The notes: generated by a model not told the origin, from the letters alone. A DNA stretch of 64,000 bases from Brevirhabdus pacifica (GCF_002797755.1 NZ_PGFI01000013.1:248001-312000); one strand, 5' to 3'; shown: positions 25,926-35,211, counted from the stretch's first letter. Numbers and translations are program-made.

Positions 25926-26907
25926 GCTGGTGCCATTGCCAGGCGTCGGCGATCATCGTCCGCATCTGGGACCGTTCCGGCGCCCAGCCCAGTTCCGAGC
26001 GCGCGCGCGAACTGCCCGAGACCAGCCGCGTGCAATCGCCGGGTCTGCGCTGCCCCTCCACCACGGGGACGGGGCGGTTGGTGACGCCGGCGCTGGCATC
26101 CACCACCTCGCGAACCGAGAAACCCGTGCCGGTGCCCAGGTTGAAGACCCGGCTGGGATGCCCGTCGCGCAGCCACCGCAGCCCCAGAATATGGGCGTCG
26201 ACCAGGTCGCAGACATGGACGTAATCGCGCACGCAGGTGCCGTCGGGCGTGTCGTAGTCGGTGCCGAAGATGGTCAGCGCCGGCCGCTTGCCGTCGATCG
26301 CGTCCAGCATCAATGGCACAAGATGCGTCTCGGGGCGGTGAAACTCGCCAACCTCCCCGTCGGGATCGGCCCCGGCCACGTTGAAATAGCGGAAGATCAC
26401 GTGGCGCAGCCCGTGGCTGACGCCGAAATTGGCCAACATATCCTCGATCGCGCGTTTCGAAGCGCCGTAGGCGTTGATCGGGTGCTGGGCGCTGTTCTCG
26501 TCCAGAACCACGCCGTCCTGGTCGCCATAGGTCGCGCAGGTCGAGGAGAAGACGAAATCCAGGCACCCGGCCGCGACCGCCGCCTCAATGAGTGTCAGGG
26601 AGCCGGCGACATTGTTGCGCCAGTAGAGGCCCGGTTTCTCCATGGATTCGCCGACCTGGCTGAGGGCAGCGAAATGCATGACTGCCACCGGGCGATGCTT
26701 GGCGAAAACCTCGGCCAGCCGGTCGGCATCGGTCAACTCGCCCTGCTCGAACGGGCCGAACTTCACCGCGTCCTGCCAGCCGGTCGATAGGTTGTCGTAG
26801 GTGACGGGGACATAGCCTGCCCGCGCCAGCGCCTTGCAGGCGTGGGAGCCGATGTAGCCGGCCCCGCCGGTAACCAGCACAACAGGGGACGGCGTTTGCA
26901 GGGCCAT
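25906..26907 (-). CDS. galE: UDP-glucose 4-epimerase
   Basis: This 333-residue extended short-chain dehydrogenase has the Rossmann loop GGAGYIG (14-20), SSTCATYGD, the catalytic YGASK and FRYFNVAGADPDGE, all typical of GalE. It interconverts UDP-glucose and UDP-galactose with tightly bound NAD+. The ATG at 26907 is two bases after the galU stop; longer in-frame starts would overlap galU and add non-family sequence. galU makes its substrate. Confidence 0.95.
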   Translation of the reverse strand: MALQTPSPVVLVTGGAGYIGSHACKALARAGYVPVTYDNLSTGWQDAVKFGPFEQGELTDADRLAEVFAKHRPVAVMHFAALSQVGESMEKPGLYWRNNVAGSLTLIEAAVAAGCLDFVFSSTCATYGDQDGVVLDENSAQHPINAYGASKRAIEDMLANFGVSHGLRHVIFRYFNVAGADPDGEVGEFHRPETHLVPLMLDAIDGKRPALTIFGTDYDTPDGTCVRDYVHVCDLVDAHILGLRWLRDGHPSRVFNLGTGTGFSVREVVDASAGVTNRPVPVVEGQRRPGDCTRLVSGSSRARSELGWAPERSQMRTMIADAWQWHQHGHYDR

Positions 26908-26909
26908 GG

Positions 26910-27803
26910 TTACTGGGCGGCCTTCTGGGTCGCGACCATCTCGTTGAGATAGGCCCAAAGCTCGTCGCGCAGGTCATCGCGCGACAGGCCGAAGGCGACC
27001 GTGGCCTGAAGGAACCCGGCCTTGGAGCCGCAATCGAAGCGTTGGCCGCGGAAGCGATAGCCGAAGACCTCTCCGGTCTCGTCGATCTCGCGGGCGATGG
27101 CGTCGGTCAGCTGGATCTCACCACCGGCGCCGCTTTTGATGCGGTTGAGGTTCTGCATGATGCGCGGCGTCAGGATGTAGCGGCCGATGACCGCCAGGTT
27201 CGACGGGGCGGTGCCGGGCGCCGGCTTCTCGACCATGCCCTTGACCGAGACGATCGAACCGCGATCTTCCTTGATGTCCAGCACGCCATAGGCCTGCGCC
27301 CGGTCCTCGGGGACATCCATGGCGGCGACGATGTTGCCGCCCGTCTCCTCGAAGGCCTCGACCATCTGCTTGAGGCAGGGCACGTCGCCGGCGATGACGT
27401 CATCGGGAAGGATGACGGCGAAGGGCTCGTTGCCGACCAGGCGACGGGCGCACCAGACCGCATGACCCAGGCCGAGGGGCTTGTGCTGGCGGATGTAGGC
27501 GATGGCGCCGCTGTCCATGTTGGTCGTTTTCAGCGCCTCCAGCAGGTCGTCCTTGCCGCGCTTGCGCAGGGAATGCTCCAACTCGGGGGCGTGATCGAAA
27601 TAATCCTCCAGCGCGGATTTCCCGCGCGAGGTGACGAAGATGAATTCCTTGATGCCGGCGGCGCGGGCCTCATCGATCGCGTACTGGATCAACGGGCGGT
27701 CGACGAGGGTCATGATCTCTTTCGGGATCGACTTGGTCGCGGGCAGGAATCGCGTGCCCAGCCCCGCGACGGGAAAGATGGCCTTGGTGACCTTGCGTTT
27801 CAT
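26910..27803 (-). CDS. galU: UTP-glucose-1-phosphate uridylyltransferase
   Basis: This 297-residue nucleotidyltransferase has the signature GLGTRFLPATKSIPKE (14-29), then TLVDRPLIQYAIDEA and a conserved EKP. It makes UDP-glucose from UTP and glucose-1-phosphate for polysaccharide and lipid glycosylation. The ATG at 27803 has GAGG four bases upstream and puts the signature at the family's usual position. A 6+6 bp perfect inverted repeat lies about 46 bases upstream of the start. It heads the galU-galE-GT4-GT2-GT14-sulfotransferase series. Confidence 0.96.
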   Translation of the reverse strand: MKRKVTKAIFPVAGLGTRFLPATKSIPKEIMTLVDRPLIQYAIDEARAAGIKEFIFVTSRGKSALEDYFDHAPELEHSLRKRGKDDLLEALKTTNMDSGAIAYIRQHKPLGLGHAVWCARRLVGNEPFAVILPDDVIAGDVPCLKQMVEAFEETGGNIVAAMDVPEDRAQAYGVLDIKEDRGSIVSVKGMVEKPAPGTAPSNLAVIGRYILTPRIMQNLNRIKSGAGGEIQLTDAIAREIDETGEVFGYRFRGQRFDCGSKAGFLQATVAFGLSRDDLRDELWAYLNEMVATQKAAQ

Positions 27804-27848
27804 CTGACCTCGAACTCCCTTCAAACTCGAACACCTGACCCCGTGAAA

Positions 27849-27862
27849 CCACATGAATGTGG
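27849..27862. repeat. Inverted repeat CCACAT-GA-ATGTGG upstream of galU
   Basis: A perfect 6-bp dyad with a 2-base centre lies 46 bases upstream of the galU start. It could be an operator or a leader hairpin. Confidence 0.35.
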
Positions 27863-27985
27863 CGGGAAAACCGTTACAATTGAGTAATTAGTTGGACACG
27901 CTCCGGTTGCCACCGTTTTTTTACGTGCCCTTACCGCCCCGTTATCGGCCCGAAACGGCCCGCTTTCAACCGCCTTGCGGGGTTT

Positions 27986-29257
27986 TTACGGCGGGGCGAA
28001 CCCCTGTGCCTCCTTCGCCACGCGGCGGCTGAAGCGGACAAGGCGAAAGAGGGGCTCGTCGCGCTCGGCCCGGCCGAAAAGACCGCCTTCCTGCACCCAG
28101 AAGCCGCGCGCATCGAACCGGCGACGATGAAAGCGGGCGTCGGGCCACAAGATGATAACATGGGCCAGGATACCCTGCTCGGCCAGCCTCGATGCCCTTT
28201 GAAAGAGCCGCTTTTTCTGCCAGGGGCGACCGGCCAGTAACTCTTGTGCCTCGTGCCGTCCCCAGGCGTTGAAGGGTTTGAAGGGTTTGAAGGCGGGTAT
28301 CTCACCCAACGTGGGTGCAGGTGTCGGGCAACGCCCGCGCCCTGCGGCGATGCCGTTTGCGAGGGTCTTCATCAGGCGATTTACCTGACCCGGATCCAGC
28401 CGGCCCGCCCGCAAGTGGTCGCACAGACGCGCGTGCTGATCGCGGGTCAGCCTGGCCAGCGCCCCGGCATGACTGCCTGGCGGGGCGTGCTTGCGCAGGT
28501 AAAGCATGGTGCTGGCCCCAATCTCGGTCATATCCAGCGGCACCCGCGCCGTCGTCCGCCGGCGACTCGCCGCGAACCCGTGATGGACCAGCGCCCCCGG
28601 CACGACGGCCACGCCCGCCCCCTCCCTGTGCAGGCGCCAGCACAGGTCCGTCTCATCAAGGTAGAAATGAAACCCCTCGTCGAACCCGCCCATCGCCCGC
28701 AATGTCGCGGTGCGAAAGGCGCAGTTGGTCCCCTCCAGCTTGACCGCGTGATCGCGGTCGGGGATAGGCAGGTAGACCGGCCCCGCCCCCGCTTCCAGAT
28801 CCACTGCATGGCCCTGTGCGTCGACCTGGCGGGTGCGCCACTGGTAGGAAAAGCCGTTGCGCCCGATGACGTGGCCGCCGACCGCTGCCACCCCGGGCAG
28901 GGCAAAGCCCGCCATCAGTCCGGTCAGCCAGTCGGGCCGCGCCACGGCGTCGTCATCCAGGAAAGCCACCACCGGCGCGGCGGCCAGGGCAAGGCCCATG
29001 TTGCGCGCCCGGGAGATGTTGGGCAGGTCCAGCCGCGCAAGCTTCAGGTCGTCCTGCCCCGTCAGCGCCTCCAGCCCGGCGGCATCGGCCACGACGATCA
29101 CTTCGAGCGGACGGTGGAACTGGGTCCGCAGCGAGGCGATGCAGCGCGGCAGAAGATCGGGGCGCCCGTGGCTGACCACGATGACGCTGACGGCGGGCCA
29201 GTCGCCGCAGGCCTTGTGCGCGGCGCCGGGATCACTCTCGGGCCGCGCAGGCGTCAC
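27986..29257 (-). CDS. GT2-family glycosyltransferase
   Basis: This 423-residue protein has a classical GT-A family 2 domain: VSVIVVSHGRPDLLPRCI (23-40), ISRARNMGLA, the metal-binding AFLDDDAV (98-105) and the catalytic DETDLCWRL. The C-terminal ~110 residues are basic and unlike the core. I chose the GTG at 29257, which shares the four bases GTGA with the kdsB stop and puts the GT domain at the normal distance; the frame is open far upstream only because it runs antiphase through kdsB. It is third in the cysQ-kdsB-GT2 unit. Confidence 0.86.
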   Translation of the reverse strand: MTPARPESDPGAAHKACGDWPAVSVIVVSHGRPDLLPRCIASLRTQFHRPLEVIVVADAAGLEALTGQDDLKLARLDLPNISRARNMGLALAAAPVVAFLDDDAVARPDWLTGLMAGFALPGVAAVGGHVIGRNGFSYQWRTRQVDAQGHAVDLEAGAGPVYLPIPDRDHAVKLEGTNCAFRTATLRAMGGFDEGFHFYLDETDLCWRLHREGAGVAVVPGALVHHGFAASRRRTTARVPLDMTEIGASTMLYLRKHAPPGSHAGALARLTRDQHARLCDHLRAGRLDPGQVNRLMKTLANGIAAGRGRCPTPAPTLGEIPAFKPFKPFNAWGRHEAQELLAGRPWQKKRLFQRASRLAEQGILAHVIILWPDARFHRRRFDARGFWVQEGGLFGRAERDEPLFRLVRFSRRVAKEAQGFAPP

Positions 29258-30108
29258 GACATGCCCATCCGGGCCATCATCGCCTCGATGCGGGGGATGT
29301 CCTCGGGGTTGTTCAACTCCCAGAACTGGCGGCCGCGGGCATCGACCTGCACGCAAAGAAGTCGGGCGCCATTTTCCAGGAAGCGCAGCTGTTCCAGCCC
29401 CTCCAGGTCCTCCAGCGGACCGCTGCTCCAGCCCAGGTAATCCTCCAGCGCGGAGGGGCGGTAGGCGTAGACACCGACATGGTGGAAGACCGGCGTCGGG
29501 GCGGCGTCGTCGAACCGCTCGGAGGTGAAGGGGATCACCTCTTTCGAGAAATAGAGCGCCGCCATCGAGCGGTCGAAGACGGCGGTGGTGCCACCCACGC
29601 GGCCGTTGCGCCGATCCTCGAGAAAACCGTTCAGCGCCGCGCCATCGGCGCGCAGCACGGGGGTCGCCACCTCGGCATCGCCATCGCGCAGCATGCCGGC
29701 GATCAGATCCTCGATGAACCAGGGCGGGGTCAGGGGCGCGTCGCCCTGAAGGTTGACCACCAGGTCGTATTGCCCGCCCAGCGCGGCCAGAGCCGCGGCG
29801 CAACGCTCGGTGCCGTTGGCGCAGCTTTCGGGGGTCATCACCACCTCGGCGCCGAACTCGGCGCAGGCCGTGGCAATGCGGTCGTCGTCGGTGGCGACGA
29901 CGATGCGCGCCGCGCCCTCGACCTCGACCTCGACCTGGCAGGCAGCTTCCCATGTGCGGCGCACCAGACTGCGGGCGACGCCGTCGGCGCCCGTCAGCTC
30001 GGCCAGCGGCTTGCCGGGATAACGGGTCGATGCATAGCGCGCCGGGATCACGATCAGGACGCGCGGCTGCTCGGTGTCCTGGGCCATCTTGCCGTCCTTG
30101 TCCGCCAT
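29254..30108 (-). CDS. kdsB: 3-deoxy-manno-octulosonate cytidylyltransferase (CMP-Kdo synthetase)
   Basis: This 284-residue protein has IPARYASTRYPGKPL (21-35), NLQGDAPLTPP and HHVGVYAYR, the KdsB signatures. It activates Kdo with CTP for transfer. The family is often about 250 residues; here the N-terminus is some 18 residues longer and there is a short insertion with a VEVEVE repeat. The position beside cysQ, glycosyltransferases and a KpsM-like permease suggests it may serve a capsule (KpsU role) as well as, or instead of, LPS. The ATG shares one base with the cysQ stop; Met8 is an alternative start. Confidence 0.93.
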   Translation of the reverse strand: MADKDGKMAQDTEQPRVLIVIPARYASTRYPGKPLAELTGADGVARSLVRRTWEAACQVEVEVEGAARIVVATDDDRIATACAEFGAEVVMTPESCANGTERCAAALAALGGQYDLVVNLQGDAPLTPPWFIEDLIAGMLRDGDAEVATPVLRADGAALNGFLEDRRNGRVGGTTAVFDRSMAALYFSKEVIPFTSERFDDAAPTPVFHHVGVYAYRPSALEDYLGWSSGPLEDLEGLEQLRFLENGARLLCVQVDARGRQFWELNNPEDIPRIEAMMARMGMS

Positions 30109-30911
30109 CAGCCTTCCCTCAGCTCGACGCCCGGCGCATGGGCGATGAAGAACGGGTTGGCGTGGCCCGGCTTGCCGTAGGTCAGCGGCTCCAGCCGGTC
30201 GAAGTCGACGACCCGGCCGCCCGCGCCGCGCAGGACGGCATCGCCCGCGGCAGTGTCCCATTCCATGGTGCGCCCCAGCCGGGGGTAAAGGTCGGCCTCG
30301 CCCGTCGCGACGAGGCAGAATTTCAGGGACGACCCCGCGCTCGCGGCCTCGGCCACCTCGTAGCGCGAGATATAGGCGTCGGTCGCCTCGTCCCGGTGGC
30401 TTTTCGAGGCGACGACGATCAGCGCGTCGTTGTCGGGGTCCGAGACGCGGATCGGCGCGCAGACGCCTGGCTCTTCGCCGAAGGGCCCCTGCTCTTCGAT
30501 GCTGGTGCCATCGGCGAGGGTGTAGAACATGCGCTTGCGGGCGGGGGCGTAGACCACGCCGCGAAGGGGCACGCCGTCGCGCACGTAGGCGATGTTGACG
30601 GTGAACTCCCCCCGCCGCTTGACGAATTCCTTGGTGCCGTCCAGCGGATCGACGATGATGAACTCGGTCCCCGCCCCGCTGTGCGAGGCTGCCTGTTCCT
30701 CGGTCACGACGGGGATATCGGGAAAGGCCTGGGCCAGGCCGGCCGAGATGATGGCGTCGGCGGCGAGATCGGCGGCGGTCACCGGGCTTTCGTCGGCCTT
30801 GGACATGACCCCGAAATCGTCGGAGCCATAGATCTCCATGATCTTCTCGCCCGCTTCCAGCGCCAGCTTGCGGAACACCCGCTCCATCCGTTTTCCCAGA
30901 TCGCCCTGCAC
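30108..30911 (-). CDS. cysQ: 3'(2'),5'-bisphosphate nucleotidase
   Basis: This 267-residue inositol-monophosphatase-fold enzyme has the metal ligands EE (71-72), DPLDGT (88-93) and EWDTAAGDA, with KEFVKRRGEFTVNIA after the loop as in CysQ. It hydrolyses PAP, the by-product of PAPS-dependent sulfation and of sulfate reduction, to AMP. Finding it in the same locus as a sulfotransferase is functionally sensible. It is first of a minus-strand unit with kdsB and a GT2 gene, and divergent from the KpsM-like permease gene. Met9 is another possible start. Confidence 0.94.
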   Translation of the reverse strand: MQGDLGKRMERVFRKLALEAGEKIMEIYGSDDFGVMSKADESPVTAADLAADAIISAGLAQAFPDIPVVTEEQAASHSGAGTEFIIVDPLDGTKEFVKRRGEFTVNIAYVRDGVPLRGVVYAPARKRMFYTLADGTSIEEQGPFGEEPGVCAPIRVSDPDNDALIVVASKSHRDEATDAYISRYEVAEAASAGSSLKFCLVATGEADLYPRLGRTMEWDTAAGDAVLRGAGGRVVDFDRLEPLTYGKPGHANPFFIAHAPGVELREG

Positions 30912-30953
30912 GTCATCAATCCTCCGTTACGGGGCCGCGAAATGGCCGCAATG

Positions 30954-30982
30954 TTGCTAGATGCTGTCTCAAACCTTATGGT
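30954..30982 (+). promoter_or_regulatory. Candidate promoter of the KpsM-like permease gene
   Basis: TTGCTA (30954-30959) and TATGGT (30977-30982) are 17 bases apart. Each matches four of six sigma-70 consensus bases. It gives a leader of about 45 bases. Confidence 0.4.
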
Positions 30983-31033
30983 GCGAGTGCGGACGGACGG
31001 CAAGATCCGTTCAGGGTAACGGTAGGTGGGACC

Positions 31034-31855
31034 ATGTTCACAAACGGCAGACCGACGACCTTTCTGGGGTCCGCGTTCGTCACGCTATCCCTGATATTCG
31101 AGGTCGCCGTGCGCGAGCAGCGCAAGGGTCACCGAAACGCCCTTCTGGGCCTTATCATGAACATCGCCACCACGGTCGCCTTCATCCTGGTCTTCCAGCT
31201 GATGTTCTCGATCCTCGGCCTGCGGGGCGCGGCCCTGCGGGGGGATTTCCTGCTGTTCATGATGACGGGCGTGTTCCTCTTCCTGACCCACACCAAGGCC
31301 GTGGGCGCCGTCGCCAGCGCCGAGGGTCCGACCTCTTCGATCATGCTGCACGGGCCGATGAACACGGGCGTCGCCATCGCGGGCGCCGCGCTGGGATCGC
31401 TTTATACTCAGACACTGACAGTCTTTCTGGTGCTGTTCTTCTATCACGCCGCCTTCACCCCGATCCTGATCGAAGACCCGGTGTCGACCTTCGGGATGTT
31501 CCTGCTGGCGTGGTTCTCGGGCTGCGCGATCGGCATGCTGTTTCTGGCCGTGACGCCCTGGGCGCCGGGCTTCTTCTCGCTGGTGCGGACGATCTACCAG
31601 CGGGCCAACATGATCGCCTCGGGCAAGATGTTCGTCGCCAACACGCTGCCGGCGACCGCGCTGATGATGTTCGACTGGAACCCGCTGTTCCACACGATCG
31701 ATCAGGCGCGGGGCTTCACCTTCATCAACTATGTGCCGCAGAAGACGTCGATCATGTACCCGGTCTACCTGTCGATCACCTGCATCGTGCTGGGCCTGAT
31801 GATGGAATTCTTCACCCGCCGCAGCATGTCCGCCAGCTGGAGCGCCGGGCGCTGA
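31034..31855 (+). CDS. ABC-2-type polysaccharide export permease (KpsM-like)
   Basis: This 273-residue protein has six predicted membrane helices and an N-terminal amphipathic region with REQRKGHRNALLGL, as in KpsM/Wzm permeases that export capsule or O-antigen. It probably moves a polysaccharide to the periplasm with an ATPase (KpsT type), but no matching ATPase gene is adjacent and none of the ABC ATPases in this window fits (LptB and a peptide importer). Its divergence from cysQ-kdsB links it to the polysaccharide locus. It is convergent with alkB. Confidence 0.82.
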   Translation: MFTNGRPTTFLGSAFVTLSLIFEVAVREQRKGHRNALLGLIMNIATTVAFILVFQLMFSILGLRGAALRGDFLLFMMTGVFLFLTHTKAVGAVASAEGPTSSIMLHGPMNTGVAIAGAALGSLYTQTLTVFLVLFFYHAAFTPILIEDPVSTFGMFLLAWFSGCAIGMLFLAVTPWAPGFFSLVRTIYQRANMIASGKMFVANTLPATALMMFDWNPLFHTIDQARGFTFINYVPQKTSIMYPVYLSITCIVLGLMMEFFTRRSMSASWSAGR

Positions 31856-31883
31856 CAGGCCCTGTCGCAGCCGGTTTCACTGT

Positions 31884-32519
31884 CTAGGTCACAACCCGCA
31901 GGGTGACGTTGATGCGTCCGCCATCGGGCAGCAGGGTCGAGCTGTTGTAGCGGATCCGATCCACCCCGTGGTGGGTCAGCCGCGCCTCGCCCCCCATGAC
32001 CACCACGTCGCCCGAGCGCAGCCAGATCGACTCGGTCGATCCTTCGCGGGTGGTGTTCCCGATGCGGAACAGCCCCTCGTCACCCAACGAGATCGAGACC
32101 ACGGGCCATTTGAAATCGGCCTCGTCCCGATCTTGGTGCAGCCCCATGCGCGCACCCTCGCCATAGTAGTTTATCAAGCAGCAATCGGGCGCCCGCGCCA
32201 CGCCCGAGACGGCATCCCACACCGCCGCGACGGATGGGGGGACCGGCGGCCATGCGACGCCCGAGGGGTGCGCCGGGGCATAGCGGTAGCCGCGCCTGTC
32301 CGAAATCCACCCGTGGGAGCCGGCCGAGGTCATGCGCACCGACATCTTCTTGCCGAACCGCGTCTCGGGCGTGACGAAGGGCGCCAGGCGCGCGACCTCG
32401 CGCAGCTCCTCGACCATCGCGGCCTGTGCCTCGGGGTCAAGGAACCCCTCGTGGATGCGAAAGCCGCGGACGATCAGGTCGGGCCTGGGGAAGGGGCGGG
32501 TTTCGGGATCGTCTGCCAT
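31884..32519 (-). CDS. alkB: AlkB-type alpha-ketoglutarate-dependent DNA/RNA dealkylase
   Basis: This 211-residue protein has NYYGEGARMGLHQDRDE with the iron ligands His128 and Asp130, a second histidine in THHGVDRI (183/184), and the 2-oxoglutarate-binding RINVTLR (Arg202, Arg208). WISDRRGYRY matches the nucleotide-recognition lid. It reverses 1-methyladenine and 3-methylcytosine damage by oxidation. It is four bases from the YdcZ-like gene on the same strand, so they may be co-transcribed. No Ada-type operator was recognised. Confidence 0.94.
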   Translation of the reverse strand: MADDPETRPFPRPDLIVRGFRIHEGFLDPEAQAAMVEELREVARLAPFVTPETRFGKKMSVRMTSAGSHGWISDRRGYRYAPAHPSGVAWPPVPPSVAAVWDAVSGVARAPDCCLINYYGEGARMGLHQDRDEADFKWPVVSISLGDEGLFRIGNTTREGSTESIWLRSGDVVVMGGEARLTHHGVDRIRYNSSTLLPDGGRINVTLRVVT

Positions 32520-32523
32520 CGGA

Positions 32524-32970
32524 TCAGACCCGCGACAGCAGGGCGCCGCCCAGCACCAGCACGACGCTCAGCAACCGGGTCCAGCCAATCTCGCGCACAG
32601 GCAGGCCGAAAGCGCCCACCGCGTCCATCACCATCCCCGTCAGGACCTGTCCAAGGATCACCACCGCGACCAGCGTCACCAGCCCTAGCGACCCCACGCT
32701 GAAGGCCGATCCCCAGACGTACCACGCCCCCAGCGCCCCGCCCGCGAAGGCCCACCAGGGTGCCTGGGCCAGCCCGGCCAGCGACGGCGTCTCGCCCCGC
32801 ATGACCCCCAGTGCCACCAGCACCAGCAGCCCGATCCCGAACGAGATCACCGCCGCCGCCAGCGTGCCGCCCGCATGGGCCGCCAGCCGCCCGTTGATCG
32901 GCGCCTGAAGCGCCACCGCCGAGCCTGCCACCAGCATCACCGCCAGGGCCGTCCAGAATCCGTCTGCCAT
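32524..32970 (-). CDS. YdcZ/DUF606-type small membrane transporter (DMT superfamily)
   Basis: This 148-residue protein has five predicted helices, with APINGRLA in the first loop and [21 protein letters not shown] in the middle, characteristic of the DUF606 (YdcZ) family in the drug/metabolite transporter superfamily. Substrates of these are mostly unknown. It is directly upstream of alkB on the minus strand and divergent from dnaK, with 298 bases between them. Confidence 0.85.
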   Translation of the reverse strand: MADGFWTALAVMLVAGSAVALQAPINGRLAAHAGGTLAAAVISFGIGLLVLVALGVMRGETPSLAGLAQAPWWAFAGGALGAWYVWGSAFSVGSLGLVTLVAVVILGQVLTGMVMDAVGAFGLPVREIGWTRLLSVVLVLGGALLSRV

Positions 32971-33129
32971 CGTCCTTGGTCCTTTTTCCCGGCCCCTGCG
33001 GGGCCCGCACCGATCTTGTCACCGCGCTGCGGCATCCCCAGATTGTAGCCCGGGCGCCGGATCCGCAAGCGCGGCCCCACGACCAAGGCAACAAAGGGAA
33101 AAATTCGCCGTTCTGCCCCCCTGCACGAG

Positions 33130-33158
33130 GTTGCAGCACCCAAGGGCGGCACTTATAT
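33130..33158 (+). promoter_or_regulatory. Heat-shock (RpoH/sigma-32) promoter of dnaK
   Basis: GTTG (33130-33133) and CTTATAT (33152-33158) are separated by 18 bases. The alphaproteobacterial RpoH consensus is CTTG-N17/18-CYTATNT, so the -10 box matches fully and the -35 box in all but its first base. It gives a leader of about 105 bases before dnaK. Confidence 0.75.
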
Positions 33159-33268
33159 ACCCACCGGAACGTGATCGGGGCACCCTGCTTCGGTCTTTGG
33201 GATCGGGGCTTGGGCGCCGGAACGGGCCTTCGCCCCCCAACATCGCCAACGTAAAGAGGACTGAGCAC

Positions 33269-35191
33269 ATGGCTAAAGTCATTGGTATCGACCTGGGGAC
33301 AACCAACTCCTGCGTCGCAATCATGGACGGCTCGCAGCCGCGGGTCATCGAAAACCAGGAAGGCGCACGCACCACGCCTTCGATCGTCGCCTACACGGAT
33401 GACGAGCGTCTTGTCGGCCAGCCCGCCAAGCGTCAGGCCGTGACCAACCCGGAAAACACCGTCTTTGCCGTCAAGCGTCTGATCGGCCGCCGCGCCGACG
33501 ACCCGGATCTGGCGAAAGACCTCAAGAACCTGCCCTATGCCGTCGTCGATGGTGGCAACGGCGACGCCTGGGTCCAGGTGCATGGCGAGAAGTTCTCGCC
33601 GGCGCAGGTCTCGGCGCTGATCCTGCAAAAGATGAAGGAAACCGCCGAGAAATATCTGGGCGAGGATGTCACGCAGGCCGTCATCACCGTGCCCGCCTAC
33701 TTCAACGACGCCCAGCGTCAGGCCACCAAGGACGCCGGCAAGATCGCCGGTCTGGAAGTGCTGCGGATCATCAACGAGCCGACCGCCGCTGCCCTTGCCT
33801 ATGGCCTGGACAAGAAGGACAGCAAGACCATCGCCGTCTATGACCTTGGCGGCGGCACCTTCGACATCACCATCCTCGAGATCGACGATGGCCTGTTCGA
33901 GGTGAAGTCCACCAACGGCGACACCTTCCTGGGTGGCGAAGACTTCGACATGCGGATCGTCAACTACCTTGCCGACGAGTTCAAGAAAGAGAACGGCGTC
34001 GACCTGACCAAGGACAAGATGGCCCTGCAGCGTCTGAAAGAGGCGGCTGAAAAGGCCAAGATCGAACTGTCCTCCTCGACCCAGACCGAGATCAACCAGC
34101 CGTTCATCTCGATGGACCCCAAGGGCGGCCAGCCGCTGCACATGGTCATGAAGCTGACCCGTGCCAAGCTGGAAAGCCTTGTGGGCGACCTGATCAAGGC
34201 CTCGATCAAGCCTTGCAAGGAAGCTCTGAAGGACGCGGGCCTGTCGACCAACGACATCGACGAGATCGTTCTGGTCGGCGGCATGACCCGCATGCCCAAG
34301 GTCAAGGAAGAGGTCACCAAGTTCTTCGGCAAAGAGCCGCATCAGGGCGTGAACCCCGATGAGGTTGTCGCGATGGGCGCCGCCATTCAGGCCGGCGTTC
34401 TGCAAGGCGACGTCAAGGACGTGGTCCTGCTGGACGTGACCCCGCTGTCGCTGGGAATCGAAACGCTGGGCGGTGTCTTCACCCGTCTGATCGACCGCAA
34501 CACGACCATCCCGACGAAGAAAAGCCAGATCTTCTCGACCGCCGAGGACAACCAGAACGCCGTGACGATCCGGGTGTTCCAGGGTGAGCGCGAGATGGCT
34601 GCCGACAACAAGATGCTGGGCCAGTTCAACCTTGAGAACATCCCCCCCGCACCGCGTGGCATGCCCCAGATCGAGGTGACCTTCGACATCGACGCCAACG
34701 GCATTGTCTCGGTCGCGGCCAAGGACAAGGGCACCGGCAAGGAGCAGACGATCACCATCCAGGCTTCGGGCGGTCTGTCGGACGACGAGATCGAACAGAT
34801 GGTCAAGGATGCCGAGGCCAACGCCGACGCCGACAAGGAGCGTCGCGAGCTGGTCGAGGCGCGCAACCAGGCCGAGAGCCTCATCCACTCGACCGAGAAG
34901 TCGATGGAAGAGCATTCGGACAAGGTCGACCCGACCACGATCGAAGCCATCGAGCTGGCCATCGCGGCCCTCAAGGACGACCTGGAAAAGGACGATCCGG
35001 CCAAGATCAAGTCGGGCATCCAGAACGTCACCGAAGCCGCGATGAAGCTGGGCGAGGCCATCTACAAGACGCAGCAGGAATCGGCTGCGGGCGAGGCCCC
35101 GGAAGGCGAGAGCGAGGAGTCTCCGCGCTCGGTCGATGATGACATCGTCGATGCCGACTTCGAGGACATCGACGACGACAAGCGCGCCTGA
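33269..35191 (+). CDS. dnaK: Chaperone protein DnaK (Hsp70)
   Basis: This 640-residue protein has the Hsp70 start [18 protein letters not shown], the phosphate-2 motif [14 protein letters not shown], the adenosine motif [12 protein letters not shown], the substrate-binding domain ([14 protein letters not shown]) and an acidic C-terminal tail. It folds and protects proteins with DnaJ and GrpE. I chose the ATG at 33269, preceded by GAGGA, as family alignment requires. It is the first gene of dnaK-dnaJ, behind a sigma-32-like promoter. Composition is plain and codons look highly expressed. Confidence 0.99.
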   Translation: MAKVIGIDLGTTNSCVAIMDGSQPRVIENQEGARTTPSIVAYTDDERLVGQPAKRQAVTNPENTVFAVKRLIGRRADDPDLAKDLKNLPYAVVDGGNGDAWVQVHGEKFSPAQVSALILQKMKETAEKYLGEDVTQAVITVPAYFNDAQRQATKDAGKIAGLEVLRIINEPTAAALAYGLDKKDSKTIAVYDLGGGTFDITILEIDDGLFEVKSTNGDTFLGGEDFDMRIVNYLADEFKKENGVDLTKDKMALQRLKEAAEKAKIELSSSTQTEINQPFISMDPKGGQPLHMVMKLTRAKLESLVGDLIKASIKPCKEALKDAGLSTNDIDEIVLVGGMTRMPKVKEEVTKFFGKEPHQGVNPDEVVAMGAAIQAGVLQGDVKDVVLLDVTPLSLGIETLGGVFTRLIDRNTTIPTKKSQIFSTAEDNQNAVTIRVFQGEREMAADNKMLGQFNLENIPPAPRGMPQIEVTFDIDANGIVSVAAKDKGTGKEQTITIQASGGLSDDEIEQMVKDAEANADADKERRELVEARNQAESLIHSTEKSMEEHSDKVDPTTIEAIELAIAALKDDLEKDDPAKIKSGIQNVTEAAMKLGEAIYKTQQESAAGEAPEGESEESPRSVDDDIVDADFEDIDDDKRA

Positions 35192-35211
35192 GGCGACGAG
35201 ACAGACCTACG

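Noticed and set aside
27972-27990. Terminator-like CCGC/GCGG stem followed by TTTTT on the plus strand
   Set aside because: No plus-strand gene ends there and the stem is only four base pairs. It overlaps the stop of a minus-strand gene.
28267-28291. Near-tandem repeat of TTGAAGGGT in the minus-strand GT2 gene
   Set aside because: It is a three-unit microrepeat coding for a Phe-Lys-Pro linker; frame is kept and nothing suggests a mobile or regulatory element.
29918-29938. Short CTCGAC repeat inside kdsB
   Set aside because: It encodes a Val-Glu repeat in a surface loop and does not disrupt the frame.
27986-29953. A single 655-codon glycosyltransferase gene running through kdsB
   Set aside because: The upstream 230 codons are kdsB read in the wrong frame; the real start is the GTG at 29257, coupled to the kdsB stop.
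32474-34915. 813-codon minus-strand frame opposite dnaK
   Set aside because: A long frame antisense to dnaK is a classic artefact of codon bias; dnaK on the plus strand is beyond doubt.
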